NCBI GenBank assembly: GCA_046330455.1
Contig: JAXLSU010000007.1
Location: 124,001 to 188,000, forward strand
Reading direction: 5' to 3'
Length of the DNA: 64,000 bases
From: CAVQXR01 sp046330455
GTDB lineage: Bacteria; Actinomycetota; Thermoleophilia; Gaiellales; Gaiellaceae
This document shows, one piece after another, positions 52,170-62,811 of the stretch. Under the pieces are notes generated by a model. It worked only from the letters and a program-made list of their open reading frames with translations, had not been told where the DNA came from and ran no database searches. Position numbers and translations under genes: made by a program. The first letter of the stretch is position 1, and the number at the start of each line of letters is the position of its first letter.

Positions 52170-53290
52170 ATGTCCGTCGGGTCGCTCGTCCGGAACGCGC
52201 TGCACGTGCTCCCCGAGGGGGAGATCGAGCGCAAGCTCGCGAAGGGGCGTCCGCTGCGAGTGAAGCTCGGAATCGACGTCACCTCGCCCGACATGCACAT
52301 CGGGCACGCGATCCCGCTCCAGCGCCTCCGCGCCTTTCAGGACGCCGGGCACATCGCCGTCCTGATCGTTGGCGACTACACGACGAGGATCGGCGACCCC
52401 TCCGGGCGCTCGAGCGAGCGTCCCGTCCTCTCCGATGCGGAGATCGACGCGAACGCGAAGCGCTACTTCGAGCAGGCCGCGCTCGTGATCGACACCGACC
52501 CGGCGCGCCTCGGAGGTCAGGTTCAACGGTGAGTGGCTCTCGAGAAGCTCGACTTCGCCGCGGTGCTCCGCCTGACGCGGACGGCGACCGTTGCGCGGCT
52601 GCTCGAGCGTGACGACTTCGAAAGCGGTTCGCCGAGCAGGCGCCAGGTCTCGGTCTCGAACTCCTGTACCCGCTCATGCAGGCCTACGACTCGGTGGCCG
52701 TGGGGCGAACGTCGAACCGGCGGCAGCGATCAGCTCTACAACCTCTGACCGGGCGAGATGTAATGGCTGCCTACGGGCTCAGGCCGCAGGTCGCGCTCAC
52801 GCTGCCGCTCCTGCTCGGTCCGGACGGCGAGAAGATGAGCAAGTCGAGGAGCCAGCACCTCGGCCTCACCGATCCGCCCGAGCAGTTCGGCAAGACGTGC
52901 GGATCTCCGACACCGACTACTACCGGCTCGTCATGGAGATCGATCCGGCCGAGATCAGGGACGAGCCGATGGCCAAAGCAGTGACCCGCTCGCACGGGGC
53001 CGGGGCCGCGGAGAGGGCGGAGGAGCCTACTTCACGCAGGTCGTCCGCGAGCAGCGGAGCGCCCGAGAGGTGCCCGAGGGTATTCGTCGACCCGGGCGTG
53101 CTGCATCTCCCGGCGCTGCTCGCCGAGCAGTTCCAGGCGCGATCCACGAGTACTGGCGGCGGGTGATCGCCCAGGGAGGCGTGAGCTCGACGGTCTGCCC
53201 TCGCGGACGTCGACCTCGATGTCAGGACGCCGGGACGCGGCGCATCCTGCAGGGCCGGCCGGCGCCGGTACGTCCGCCTTCGGTCGGCCG
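52170..53290 (+). pseudogene. tyrS: tyrosyl-tRNA synthetase, broken by many small indels
   Basis: The first 120 codons are intact and clearly TyrRS of the TyrRZ type: KLGIDVTSPDMHIGHAIPLQ (HIGH) and IVGDYTTRIGDPSGRS. From about 52515 the frame is lost repeatedly, but the pieces continue in order: a run that restores to RLEVRFNGEWL if a G is removed, GGSDQLYN, VALTLPLLLGPDGEKMSKSR (KMSKS), DYYRLVMEIDPAEI, VFVDPGVLHLPALLAE, and S4-domain pieces to RRYVRL at about 53270. At least eight indels of 1-2 bp are needed. An essential gene broken this way, beside an rRNA region with similar defects, is more likely a sequence-quality problem than decay. The end coordinate is approximate. Confidence 0.85.
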
Positions 53291-53366
53291 CGACGCGCTT
53301 CCTGAGAGCGCTTCCACAACATCGAAGTACCCTGGTTGCGGGATTCTCTGTGACAGGATGAACCAT

Positions 53367-53394
53367 TTGACAGCCCGCGCGTCTCTGCTACCAT
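53367..53394 (+). promoter_or_regulatory. rRNA operon promoter
   Basis: A perfect -35 TTGACA (53367-53372) and a -10 TACCAT (53389-53394) with a 16-bp spacer lie about 300 bp before the 16S 5' end. Transcription would start near 53401. Confidence 0.65.
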
Positions 53395-53694
53395 TCTTTG
53401 GCTGCACCCGGCGGCTGCACGTTGAAAGTCGTCCGCGACGACCGCACGAAGGAGCGCCCTTCGCTGAAGGCCCGAGCTATGCTCGGTTCTTGCCGGAGGG
53501 CTTCTGACGGAAGTCGGGGGCCTTCTTCATGTGGCGACTGGGCGTGCGGTCTTTGAAAACTCAACAGCGTGACGCGTTCGAATATCTCTCGGGCTTCGGC
53601 CCGGGGATCGGCAAGGCGTCTCGAGGGCTTCTCGGGACAGCCCCTCCCCAGACCGATAGCAACCCGTCCCTCGTGGACGGATCTTGCCAGGTAT
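53395..53694 (+). other. rRNA leader
   Basis: The leader has no gene. It contains a boxA-like antitermination string, TTTGAAAACTCAACAG (about 53555), and Cys/Pro-type G/C stems that may form the 16S processing stalk. Confidence 0.55.
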
Positions 53695-55206
<1,512 letters not shown>

Positions 55207-55417
55207 GGGGATGCGGGGCGCCTCGTAGGCGCCCCGGCTCGTCGACTCGGGGTCTCCCCGTGACCGAAGGCTCCGGGCTCGCCTGGAACAACGTCGACCT
55301 CGAGCGCAGATCGCTGTTGAGTTTTGAGAGACCGCCCCTCGGGCGGCCGTCTCGGTCGAGCGGCCACGGTCCGCGGCGTACCTTGAAAACTCCTGCTGGC
55401 CGACGTTGTTCTTCACG
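55207..55417 (+). other. 16S-23S internal transcribed spacer, no tRNA
   Basis: The 210-bp spacer has no tRNA gene. A boxA-like string GTACCTTGAAAACTCC lies at 55379-55394, and a G/C hairpin (CGGGGCGCC/GGCGCCCCG, 55216-55240) lies near the 16S end. Confidence 0.75.
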
Positions 55418-57323
55418 ATCAAGAGACAAAGGGCACTCGGTGGATGCCTTGGCGCAGGCCGAAGAGGACGTGGGCGGCTGCACCGAAAAGCCCGGGGGAG
55501 GAGCTGACCATCCCGTTGATCCCGAGGATGTCGAATGGGAAACCCACGCGTGGTAATGCGCGCGTACCCGTGCCTGAATCAAATGGGGCACGAGGAGGCC
55601 AAGCAGGCGAACTGGGGCATCTTGACGGAAAGGAAAGAAATCTCGACTCCCTGGTAGTAGCGACGAGGATCAGCCCAAACTCGTGCGACGTGACGGGCGG
55701 CTTCGTTGTCGCACAGGGGTTGTAGAGCCTGCTCGGATCCGCCTGCCGGTCGAGTACAAAGTCGAGCGCTAGTCGAAGCGGGTGGAAACTCGCGCCACGG
55801 AAGTGCAAGGCCCCGTAGGCGAAAGCGTTCGACCTTTCCTGGGCAGGTACCTGGTACGGCGAGGCACGGAAGCCGGTCGGAAGCTGAGGACCACCGTGGT
55901 CGTACTCTGGCGACCGATAGCGAACTAGTACCGTGAGGAAAGGTGAAAAGTGCCCGCAAAGTGAAATAAGTACCTGAACCAGTGCCTACAAGCGGTCGGA
56001 GCAGGGCTTTGTCCTGTGACATGCCTTTGCATAATGAGCCAGCGAGTTGCTGTTCGACGGCAGGTTAAAGGAAAACGGAGCCGCAGCGAAAGCGGTCCGA
56101 ATAGGGCGTGCTAGTCGTCGGACGCAGACCCGAAACTGAGTGATCTACCCATGGGCAGGTTGAAGCGGGGGTGGAACCTGGAGGATAGACACACGTCGGT
56201 TGAAAACGGCGGTGATGACCTGTGGAGATTAAGTGAAAACTAATCCAAACTCCAGAAGTCTATCTGGTTCTCCCCAGAAATATATTTAGGTATAGCGTCG
56301 CGTGTTCAGCATGGCTGTAGGCACTGTTTGGCCTAGGGGGCCTACCAGCTTACCGAAGTCAGACAAACTCCGAATACCGGCGTTCTAGAGCGTGGCAGTC
56401 AGAGTGCGAGGGATAGCTTCGTGCTCGAAACAGCCCAGACCGTCGTAGGCCCTGGTCTGGCTAAGTGGGAAACGTGTCTGAGGTGCCGAGACAACCAGGA
56501 TGTTGGCTTGGCTTCGCCTTCACCATTCACGAAGTGCGTAACAGCTTTCTGCTGGTCAAGTGAACAGGCTGGACAATGTAACGGGGCTCAAGCCAGGAGC
56601 CGAAGCTACGGACTTCGAGCTTTGCTCGGGTAGTACGGGAAACGTTCCCAGACCGACTACGAAGCGGCGGCGAAGCCAGCCGTGGAGGTCTGGGAAATGA
56701 AGATGCTGGCGCGAGTAACGAGAGAAGTCGAGAAACTCCCCCGCCGAATGCCCAGGGTTCTGAGTAAAGCTAATCTTCTCAAGGATTGGTCAGGTTCAGC
56801 CGAGGCCGAAAGGCGTAGGCGATGAACAGTTGATATTCCGGTACACCACCATGTATTCACCTGCCGGGGACGGGGTAGGCTAGGGAAACCCAGGCGTGGT
56901 CGTCCTGGGTAGCTTGTATCGAGGCCTCCGTAGAGGAAATCCGCGAACATCGAGCCTGAACCGGTCGAAACAATGAGCAGTTCCTGAAGCCATGCCTCCA
57001 TGAGAAAAGCCTCTGCGAGGTGGCAGGTACTATGCCAAAACCGACACCAGGTGGGCAAGTAGAGAATACTCAGGCAGTCGGAAGAACCACTCGTTAAAGG
57101 AACTCGTAAAAATGGCCATAACTTCGGAGAAGACGCCGTCAAGATGAGGAACTCTTTATGAGAACAGGCGGGCAGCCACACTGGCTGGCAAGCGACTGTT
57201 TGAAAACACAGGTCTCTGCAGGAAATCGAAAGACGACGTATAGAGCTGACGCCTGCCCGGTGCCGGAAGTGCACGAGAGGTTAGCTGGCGTATAGTCAAG
57301 CCCTGACGGCGGCCCGTAACTAT

Positions 57324-58016
57324 CGACTGTGGTAGTTGTAAAACCGGCTATTTGCGAACATCCGGGTATCCGCACTACTCTTGGTGCCGTCCGGCTGGGC
57401 GTTTACCCGCAAGTGACAACGTGACGGGTGCGGACAATCAGCAAAGGGAAAAGACCTTCCGTCGAGGCGATCATCGCTCGGGGCTTCCTTGCGGATTCGC
57501 TCTCGGTGATACCTTCATGCTCGTCTGTCGCCGATGAGGGTGACTACGGGAGGGGCTGGAAGGTGTCCGCGGCCTTCAATGCCTCCCAGCGAGATCGGGC
57601 TCCGCTCGATCTCTTCAAGGCAACACTGGGCTGCGGCGGTGTCCTTGGTAACGGCAACTGGTACTGGGAGGTCAACCGTCTGGACGACCTCCTGGGCGTC
57701 ATGCCGTTCTTCCGGCGGTTCCACTTCGTCCGGCAGGCGCCGCGGCCGAACAAGGTCCAGGCGATCGACCTGCTGGCGGCGGCTTTTCCACTCGTAGATT
57801 TCAACCCCACGCAGGTTCTTGCTCTCCGGGAACGGATGAACCGAGGCGGAAGAGGGAAGTACTCCGCGGAAGGAATCCTCAGAGACTATACTTCGAGCCT
57901 GACCGCCGAGCAGCGGCCAGAATGGGAATGTAGTCCGATCTCACGGGCGACCGTGGTAGCCAGAAATGTGTCAGCCCCTCGGTGAAGTATCGATGGCTGG
58001 AGGAGTAACAACCATG
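57324..58016 (+). mobile_element. group I intron A (site equivalent to E. coli 1917)
   Basis: The intron is 693 nt. The 5' exon ends AACTAT (57318-57323), matching E. coli ...AACUAU1917. The internal guide GTAGTT (57332-57337) pairs with it and puts G opposite the splice-site U (P1). ACTGT (57326-57330) pairs with ACAGT of the 3' exon (58018-58022) as P10. The intron ends in G (58016). P7 is GACTA (57884-57888, in CTCAGAGACTATA) with TAGTC (57931-57935). P9 is CACGG-GCGA-CCGTG (57942-57955). The core GACGGGTGCGGACAATCAGC before the ORF fits P3/P4. A homing endonuclease ORF fills the middle and overlaps P7. Confidence 0.88.
57428..57985 (+). pseudogene. LAGLIDADG homing endonuclease of intron A, frame disturbed
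   Basis: The 185-codon frame is a LAGLIDADG_1-type nuclease from about residue 37: DYGRGWKVSAAFNASQRDRA, KATLGCGGVLGNGNWYWEVN, RLDDLLGVMPFFRRFHFV, and ILRDYTSSL where it overlaps P7. The LAGLIDADG helix itself is in the neighbouring frame (57485-57535, reading GFALGDTFMLVCRR after FLA). Two compensating one-base shifts around it would give a whole protein of about 180 residues. Such enzymes cut the intronless 23S gene to spread the intron. The annotated GTG at 57428 lies in the intron core, so the real start is uncertain. Frame breaks may be sequence errors. Confidence 0.75.
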
Positions 58017-58030
58017 AACAGTCCCCAGGT
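58017..58030 (+). other. 14-nt 23S exon between the two introns
   Basis: AACAGTCCCCAGGT aligns with the 14 nt AACGGTCCTAAGGT of E. coli 23S positions 1918-1931 (11 of 14 identical, same length). Its left end pairs with intron A (P10) and its right end AGGT pairs with GCCT of intron B (P1). Confidence 0.7.
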
Positions 58031-58662
58031 GACATGGCCTAAAGGGACAGTGCAGGTCCTTTGGGAAATCGTTGCCCCCGCTGGTAACGGCGCGAACGCA
58101 TCTCCTTGGAAAACGAGTATCCCGCACTACTCCATGGTGCCCGTCCGGTCAGGCGTTTACCGCTAGTGACAGCGTGACGGGTGCGGAAAACCAGCAAAGG
58201 AAAGGCTGAACGAGCAACGTGGATGGGTGGTCGGCTTTGTAGACGATGAAGTTCTTCGGAGTGGGGCAGGTGTACGTCAACCCGGCGGTCAGACAACCCA
58301 CCGGGAGCACATACACCGCTGCTCCGTGTGCCGCCGTTCGGATCTGCTGGAGGGCGATCATCCGTTCTTCCAGGCGGCATCCGCTGCGGACGGCGAAGAG
58401 CAGTACGGTAACCTAAAGTTCGCGTACTGCGTGCATGGAGGCCGCTGTGGCGATGTCACCATTACGAGGTCTGGTGCAGATCGTCGAGGTGATGCAGACG
58501 TGAATAGGAAGAGCAGGCGAAACCGTCAGGATCTCCCGGGGATATACGCCAGGAAGGCCTGGGCACAGGGTCATGGGGGATACCGATTATCTGCATGGCG
58601 ACATGCAGGGAGTAACGTATCGAAGTGCTGTTCGGTCAGGCATCCGTCCGGATAAGACGATC
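58031..58662 (+). mobile_element. group I intron B (site equivalent to E. coli 1931)
   Basis: The intron is 632 nt. The 5' exon ends AGGT, matching E. coli ...AAGGU1931, and GCCT (58037-58040) pairs with it, with G opposite the splice-site U. A core block, GTGACGGGTGCGGAAAACCAGC (in two parts from 58172), is nearly the same as in intron A. The stretch from TATCCCGCACTACTC to GCAAAGG (58118-58200) is about three-quarters identical to 57366-57447. P9 is CTGCATG-GCGA-CATGCAG (58591-58608). The 3' exon resumes AGCGAAATTC at 58663. The last intron base reads C rather than the expected G, and P7 is only roughly visible, so the 3' end may be off by a base. Confidence 0.8.
58212..58545 (+). pseudogene. 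decayed LAGLIDADG endonuclease of intron B
   Basis: Pieces appear in the right order but in different frames: WVVGFVDDE (58221-58250, first LAGLIDADG helix), KFFGVGQVYVNPAVRQPTGS (58248-58307), AII then a disturbed PFFxRHPLRTAK (58357-58400), QYGNLKFAYCV (58401-58435), GLVQIVEVMQT (58467-58500), NRKSRRNR (58502-58525). About 60-80 residues seem missing after the first helix, and four or more frame changes are needed. It is therefore a remnant, or an ORF damaged by sequence errors. Confidence 0.6.
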
Positions 58663-58671
58663 AGCGAAATT

Positions 58672-58708
<37 letters not shown>

Positions 58709-59208
58709 CGACTTGGGCGCTGTCTCAGCGAGGATCCGGTGAAACTGTAGTCTCAGTGCCGAGTACCGTGGCTGGACGGAAAGACCCCGTAGACCTTTAC
58801 TACAGCTTGATGTTGGAGTCTGGGATACGTTGTCCGGGATGAGTTGGGGAGGCTGTGAAACGGCGGCGCTGTATGTGAATATTTCGCCCAGGATACCACC
58901 CTTCGTGTTCTGGGCTTCTAACCCGACGCCGTGATCCGGGTCAGGAACAGCGTCAGGTGGGTAGTTTGACTGGGGCATTCGCCTCCTAAAATGTAACGGA
59001 GGCGCGCAAGGTTCCCTCAGTACGGTTGGAAATCGTACGAAGAGCGCAAAGGCAGAAGGGAGCTTGACTGCGAGACTGACAAGTCGAGCAGGTGCGAAAA
59101 GCGGGCCTTAGTGATCCGGCGGTGGAGAGTGGAATCGCCGTCGCTCAACGGATAAGGTACTCCGGGGATAACAGGCTTATCCTCCCCAAGAGTCCACATC
59201 GACGAGGA

Positions 59209-59243
<35 letters not shown>

Positions 59244-59254
59244 AAGGCTGGAGT

Positions 59255-59286
<32 letters not shown>

Positions 59287-59294
59287 GCGGTACA

Positions 59295-59340
<46 letters not shown>

Positions 59341-59668
59341 ATGGGCGCTGGAGTCTTGAAGTCGTCCTAGTACGAGGACCGGGACGGTGGAACCTCTGGT
59401 GTATCGATCGTCGTGCCAACGGCGCTGCTGATTAACTACGTCTGGACCGGGATAACCGCTGAAAGCATCAGCGAAGCCCACTACAGACCTGGACTCCCAT
59501 CGCAGAGGAGACCGGGACGTGACCACCACGTTGATGAGCTGGGACGTGCAAGCACAGCAATGTGTTCAGCGGACCCGTACGGGTATCCGAGGTCTGATCT
59601 GGCGCACAATGTCGCTATGGAGTTTGAGGGTATGCAGGGAGTGGCTCGGCATCACAACCTGACAGTTT

Positions 59669-59784
59669 TCCGGTGGTCATAGCGGCGGGGAAACACCTCT
59701 TCCCATTCCGAACAGAGCAGTTAAGCCCGCTAGCGCCGATGGTACTCGGAGGGCAACCTCCCGGGAGAGTAGGACGCCGCCGGA
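59669..59784 (+). rRNA. 5S ribosomal RNA
   Basis: The 116-nt gene begins TCCGGTGGTCATAGCGGCGG and contains CCATTCCGAAC, AGTTAAGCCCGCTAGCGCCG and GATGGTACT. It ends with AGTAGGACGCCGCCGGA, which pairs with the 5' end. It lies about 70 bp after the 23S. Confidence 0.96.
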
Positions 59785-59793
59785 ATCTTCCTC

Positions 59794-59819
59794 GTAGAGG
59801 CCGAGCAATCGGCCTCTAC
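59794..59819 (+). terminator. rRNA operon terminator
   Basis: GTAGAGGCCGA and TCGGCCTCTAC form a perfect 11-bp stem closed by a GCAA tetraloop, 10 bp after 5S. The T-run is poor, as often in high-G+C bacteria. Confidence 0.8.
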
Positions 59820-59882
59820 GCGTCTCTACGACGATTGCGTGACCGGGGGCGACCCTGCGGGCCGCGCCGGCGCCGGCCCCCG

Positions 59883-60665
59883 TCAGGCCGCTTCGAGCCG
59901 GTCGACCCAGTCGGGATCGAGCCTGCGCAGGCGCCCGATCCGGTCGTCGACCCGGGGATGGGTCTTGAACAGCGAGGCAAGGCGGTCGTTCCCGAACGGG
60001 TCGACGAGATGGAGTGGCTCGGTCACCGGGCTGCCGCGGAACTCGACGAGCTCCATCGCCTGCTCGAGCCGCGCGAGCGCGTCCGCGAGACCGTGAGGAG
60101 TCTCGCAGAGCCGTGCTGCGAACACGTCGGCGATCAGCTCGCGCTTCGGCGAGAGCATGACGTGGACGAGGCTCGCCGCCAGGGGGGCGAGGACGGCGAG
60201 CAGCACCCGCTGGAACGGGCGTCCACCGATCCGGCTCGCCTCGACGAGCCAGAGTGCCAGGAGCACGACGGGGGTCTGGACGGCGGTGTCCCTGAGCCGG
60301 GCATGGGCGAGCTCGTGGGCGAGGATGCCCTCGAGCTCCTCCGGCGGGGCCATCGCGAGGAGCCCGCGGCTGAGCGCGATTCCGAGATCACCCGTGCCCC
60401 GACCGACGGAGAGCGAGCGCGGGTACCCGTCGGCCAGCAGGTAGAGGCGCGGCTTCGGAACGCCGGCCTCCAGTGCGAGGCGTTCCACGGTCGAGTACAC
60501 GAGCGGCGCCTGCGCGAGCGGTAGCTCCCGGGCGCCCATCGAGGCCAGCAGGGCGCGGGGCCCGAGCGCAAGGATCGTGCCGACGATCGCCGCTCCGACG
60601 GCTGCGAAGACCCCCGCGAGACGGAGCTCGCCCAGCCACCAGCCGAGGCCGCCGAGCAGCACCAC
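59883..60665 (-). CDS. M48-family membrane zinc metallopeptidase (HtpX-like)
   Basis: A 260-residue or longer protein. N-terminal hydrophobic helix, then EAGVPKPRLYLLADGYPRSL, the zinc motif EGILAHELAHARLRD (HExxH form HELAH), membrane helices, and the third ligand region PKRELIADVFAARLCE. It ends with the family sequence FKTHPRVDDRIGRLRRL. HtpX-like proteases degrade damaged membrane proteins. GTG 60665 is the first start codon, but in-frame sequence before it (QAARNVLKAFLLLGGLV) looks like the true N-terminus. A non-standard start about 60 bp upstream, or an indel, is possible. Confidence 0.88.
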   Translation of the reverse strand: MVLLGGLGWWLGELRLAGVFAAVGAAIVGTILALGPRALLASMGARELPLAQAPLVYSTVERLALEAGVPKPRLYLLADGYPRSLSVGRGTGDLGIALSRGLLAMAPPEELEGILAHELAHARLRDTAVQTPVVLLALWLVEASRIGGRPFQRVLLAVLAPLAASLVHVMLSPKRELIADVFAARLCETPHGLADALARLEQAMELVEFRGSPVTEPLHLVDPFGNDRLASLFKTHPRVDDRIGRLRRLDPDWVDRLEAA

Positions 60666-60732
60666 GAGCCCGCCGAGAAGCAGGAACGCCTTCAGGACGT
60701 TCCGGGCCGCCTGAAGGCCCGGTCGGACGTCG

Positions 60733-61002
60733 TCAGCTCTCGTCGTCTTCCTCTTCGCCGCGCTCGCGCCAGTCCTCCTCGGTGAGCCCCCGCGGCGGCC
60801 AGTCGGGCTCCGGCGCGTCGCAGCGGCTCGTGCAGTGGAGGGAAGCGACGTTCTGCATCGGGATCAGGATGTGTCCATTGAGCTCGATGTGCACCACCTC
60901 CTCGATCAGGCAGTACGCGGTGAGGACGCCTTCCTGGTACTCGCCGCCGAACAGGGCCACCTCGACCGGCTCGCCCTTGTACTTGTTGGTGTAGTCCTCC
61001 AC
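60733..61002 (-). CDS. small acidic protein, unknown function
   Basis: An 89-residue protein with a GTG start. The first 55 residues look like a small beta-barrel (GEPVEVALFGGEYQEGVLTA, CLIEEVVHIELNGHILIPMQ), somewhat like an Sm-type fold. A very acidic tail follows (EEDWRERGEEEDDES) with a CTSRC pair between. It lies upstream of the M48 gene in the same direction. No domain is assigned. Confidence 0.6.
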   Translation of the reverse strand: MEDYTNKYKGEPVEVALFGGEYQEGVLTAYCLIEEVVHIELNGHILIPMQNVASLHCTSRCDAPEPDWPPRGLTEEDWRERGEEEDDES

Positions 61003-61101
61003 GCCCGGAGTCTACTCCTCGAACTCTCGCCGACCCGTGACGGCTCCCGTGCGAAACGCGCACGCCGGAGCACCGGTCGTCCGGCCTCGACCCACGGCGG
61101 C

Positions 61102-61674
61102 TCACTCCGCGCGCGTCAGGGCTCCGTTCTCGACGCAGACCACTGACAGGCCGGCGTTGGCGACCGTCGGATGCAGGCGCCGGTACTCCTGGAACGAGAG
61201 GCCGGAGGCCGCCGCGAGGACCCCGCGGATGGCGGCTCCGTGGGAGACGACGAGCACCCGCTCGCCCGGATGCCCGGACGCAACGGCGAGAACGGCCGAG
61301 ACCAGGCGAACGCCCATCTCCGCATAGCTCTCGCCGCCCGACCAGGCCTTCTCCCCGGCCTTCCAGCGCTCGAGCGCGGCGGGTTCGATCTCGGTGTGGA
61401 GCCTGCCCGACCAGGATCCGCAGTCCACCTCCCGCAGATCGCGGCGTGCGGTGACCGTGAGCGCCCGCCGCGAGGCGACGGCACGCGCGGTGTCGAGCGC
61501 CCGGCGTAGATCGCTCGAGTAGACGGCGTCGAGCAGGTGGGTGTCGAGTCGCCGGGCGAGCTCCTCGGCCTGGGCGCGGCCCCGGTCGGTGAGCGGGCGA
61601 TCTGCGTGCCCTTGCCAGCGCTGCTCGACGTTCCAGTCGCTCTCGCCGTGTCGGGCGAGCAGGATCGTCGTCAC
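61102..61674 (-). CDS. histidine phosphatase (phosphoglycerate mutase-like)
   Basis: A 190-residue protein with the catalytic His in ILLARHGESDWNVEQRWQG (about 10), YSSDLRRALDTARAVA, the acidic residue region REVDCGSWSGR and the second His in VLVVSHGAAIRGVL (about 145). It belongs to the branch-1 histidine phosphatases (cobC, GpmB-like). The sugar-phosphate or nucleotide substrate is unknown. GTG 61674 gives the usual short N-terminus. Confidence 0.92.
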   Translation of the reverse strand: MTTILLARHGESDWNVEQRWQGHADRPLTDRGRAQAEELARRLDTHLLDAVYSSDLRRALDTARAVASRRALTVTARRDLREVDCGSWSGRLHTEIEPAALERWKAGEKAWSGGESYAEMGVRLVSAVLAVASGHPGERVLVVSHGAAIRGVLAAASGLSFQEYRRLHPTVANAGLSVVCVENGALTRAE

Positions 61675-61696
61675 GACGGCTATCGTACGCGCGGCC

Positions 61697-62482
61697 ATGG
61701 ACCTGGGGCTCGCCGATCGCATCTGCCTGCTCACCGGCTCGACCGCCGGAATCGGCCTCGAGACGGCGCGCCTCCTCGTCGTCGAGGGCGCGAGAGTCGC
61801 CGTCTGCGGGCGCGATCGAGCCCGTGTCGAGGCCGCGCGGGCCGAGACCGGGGCGGCGCTCGGGCTCCCTACCGACCTGTCGAGGCCCGAAGCGCCCGCG
61901 GAGCTCGTCGCTCGCATCGAGGAGGCCCTCGGGCCGGTCGACGTGCTCGTCAACAACGTCGGCGTCGCCCATCAGCGCGGCTTCGAGGAGCTCACCGAGG
62001 ACGACTGGGAATCCCTCTGGCAGCTCAACGTGATGAGCTACGTCCGCACGATCCAGGCCGTGCTTCCGGGCATGAAGGAGCGGGGCTACGGTCGCATCGT
62101 CAACGTCAGCTCCACGGCCGGGAAGCGCCCGTCGACCGGGATGCCGGACTACTCGGTGACGAAGGCCGCCGTTCTCTCGCTCTCCCGGCTCGTCGCCGAC
62201 ATCACGGCGAAGCACGGGATCTGCGTGAACGCCGTCTGCCCCGGGCCCACGCTCTCGCCGGCGTGGATAGGGGGCGGCGGTCTTGCCGACCAGCTCGCAG
62301 CGAAGACGGGGAAGTCCCGAGACGAGGTCCTCGGCGACGTCGGGAAGAGCCGACCCCTCGGCCGGATGGCGGAGCCGGCGGAGATCGCGAACGTCGTCGC
62401 GTTCCTGTGCTCCGATCGGGCGAGCTACGTCACCGGCGCCGCCTGGAGCGCCGACGGCGGCACCGTCCCGATCATCATCTGA
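61697..62482 (+). CDS. short-chain dehydrogenase/reductase, classical
   Basis: A 261-residue protein with LLTGSTAGIGLETARLL (about 10-26), VLVNNVGVAHQRG, the Ser in RIVNVSSTAGKRP, and the catalytic YSVTKAAVLSL (Tyr and Lys present). It has the C-terminal glycine motif ASYVTGAAWSADGGTVP. It is an NAD(P)-dependent 3-oxoacyl or alcohol dehydrogenase of unknown substrate and divergent from the phosphatase gene over 22 bp. Confidence 0.93.
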   Translation: MDLGLADRICLLTGSTAGIGLETARLLVVEGARVAVCGRDRARVEAARAETGAALGLPTDLSRPEAPAELVARIEEALGPVDVLVNNVGVAHQRGFEELTEDDWESLWQLNVMSYVRTIQAVLPGMKERGYGRIVNVSSTAGKRPSTGMPDYSVTKAAVLSLSRLVADITAKHGICVNAVCPGPTLSPAWIGGGGLADQLAAKTGKSRDEVLGDVGKSRPLGRMAEPAEIANVVAFLCSDRASYVTGAAWSADGGTVPIII

Positions 62483-62526
62483 GCCCGGCGCCGGCATCCC
62501 TTCCGACGGACTGAACACGGAGCCCG

Positions 62527-62652
62527 GTGCGGATCGAACCCGTGCGGGCCGAGGAGCGTCGGTTGCGCGCGGGCGAGAAGGTGATCCGGGAGGGCATCGG
62601 GGACGGGATGTTCTCCGTGGTGGAGTCGGGCGAGGTGGCAGAACCGCCGTAG
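62527..62652 (+). pseudogene. fragment of a cyclic-nucleotide-binding-type domain
   Basis: A 41-codon frame reads RLRAGEKVIREGIGDGMFSV then VESGEVAEPP and stop. It matches the opening beta-strands of a cNMP/Crp-like sensor (usually LxxGExVIxEGExGDxMFxVxxGEVEV). The ligand-binding and DNA-binding parts are missing. Its stop codon lies inside the REP-like palindrome at 62649, so the gene was cut off there or eroded. Confidence 0.5.
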
Positions 62653-62677
62653 GGGCCGGAGCTCATCCGGCCCCTAC
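62649..62677. repeat. REP-like palindrome, copy 4 (longest stem)
   Basis: GTAGGGGCCGG and CCGGCCCCTAC form a perfect 11-bp stem with a 7-nt loop AGCTCAT. It is the same family as 37426 and, more distantly, 13483 and 37087. The rest of the gap (62678-62811) holds no gene. Confidence 0.7.
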
Positions 62678-62811
62678 GACAACGCCCGCCGGAACGTGGA
62701 CGACCCGATCCCGACCGACTCCCACAGGTCACCGCAGCGACCGGGGTGAGAGCCGGCACCGGCCGCTGCACCCGGTGGTCCAGACGGTCATCGTCGACCC
62801 CGGCCGCAGCC

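Noticed and set aside
58284..58450. An HNH-like zinc motif (CSVC ... LEGDH ... C) in an open frame of intron B
   Set aside because: The neighbouring frames give ordered LAGLIDADG-family pieces (AII, RHPLRTAK, KFAYCV, IVEVMQT) over the same bases, so the HNH reading is an out-of-frame coincidence.
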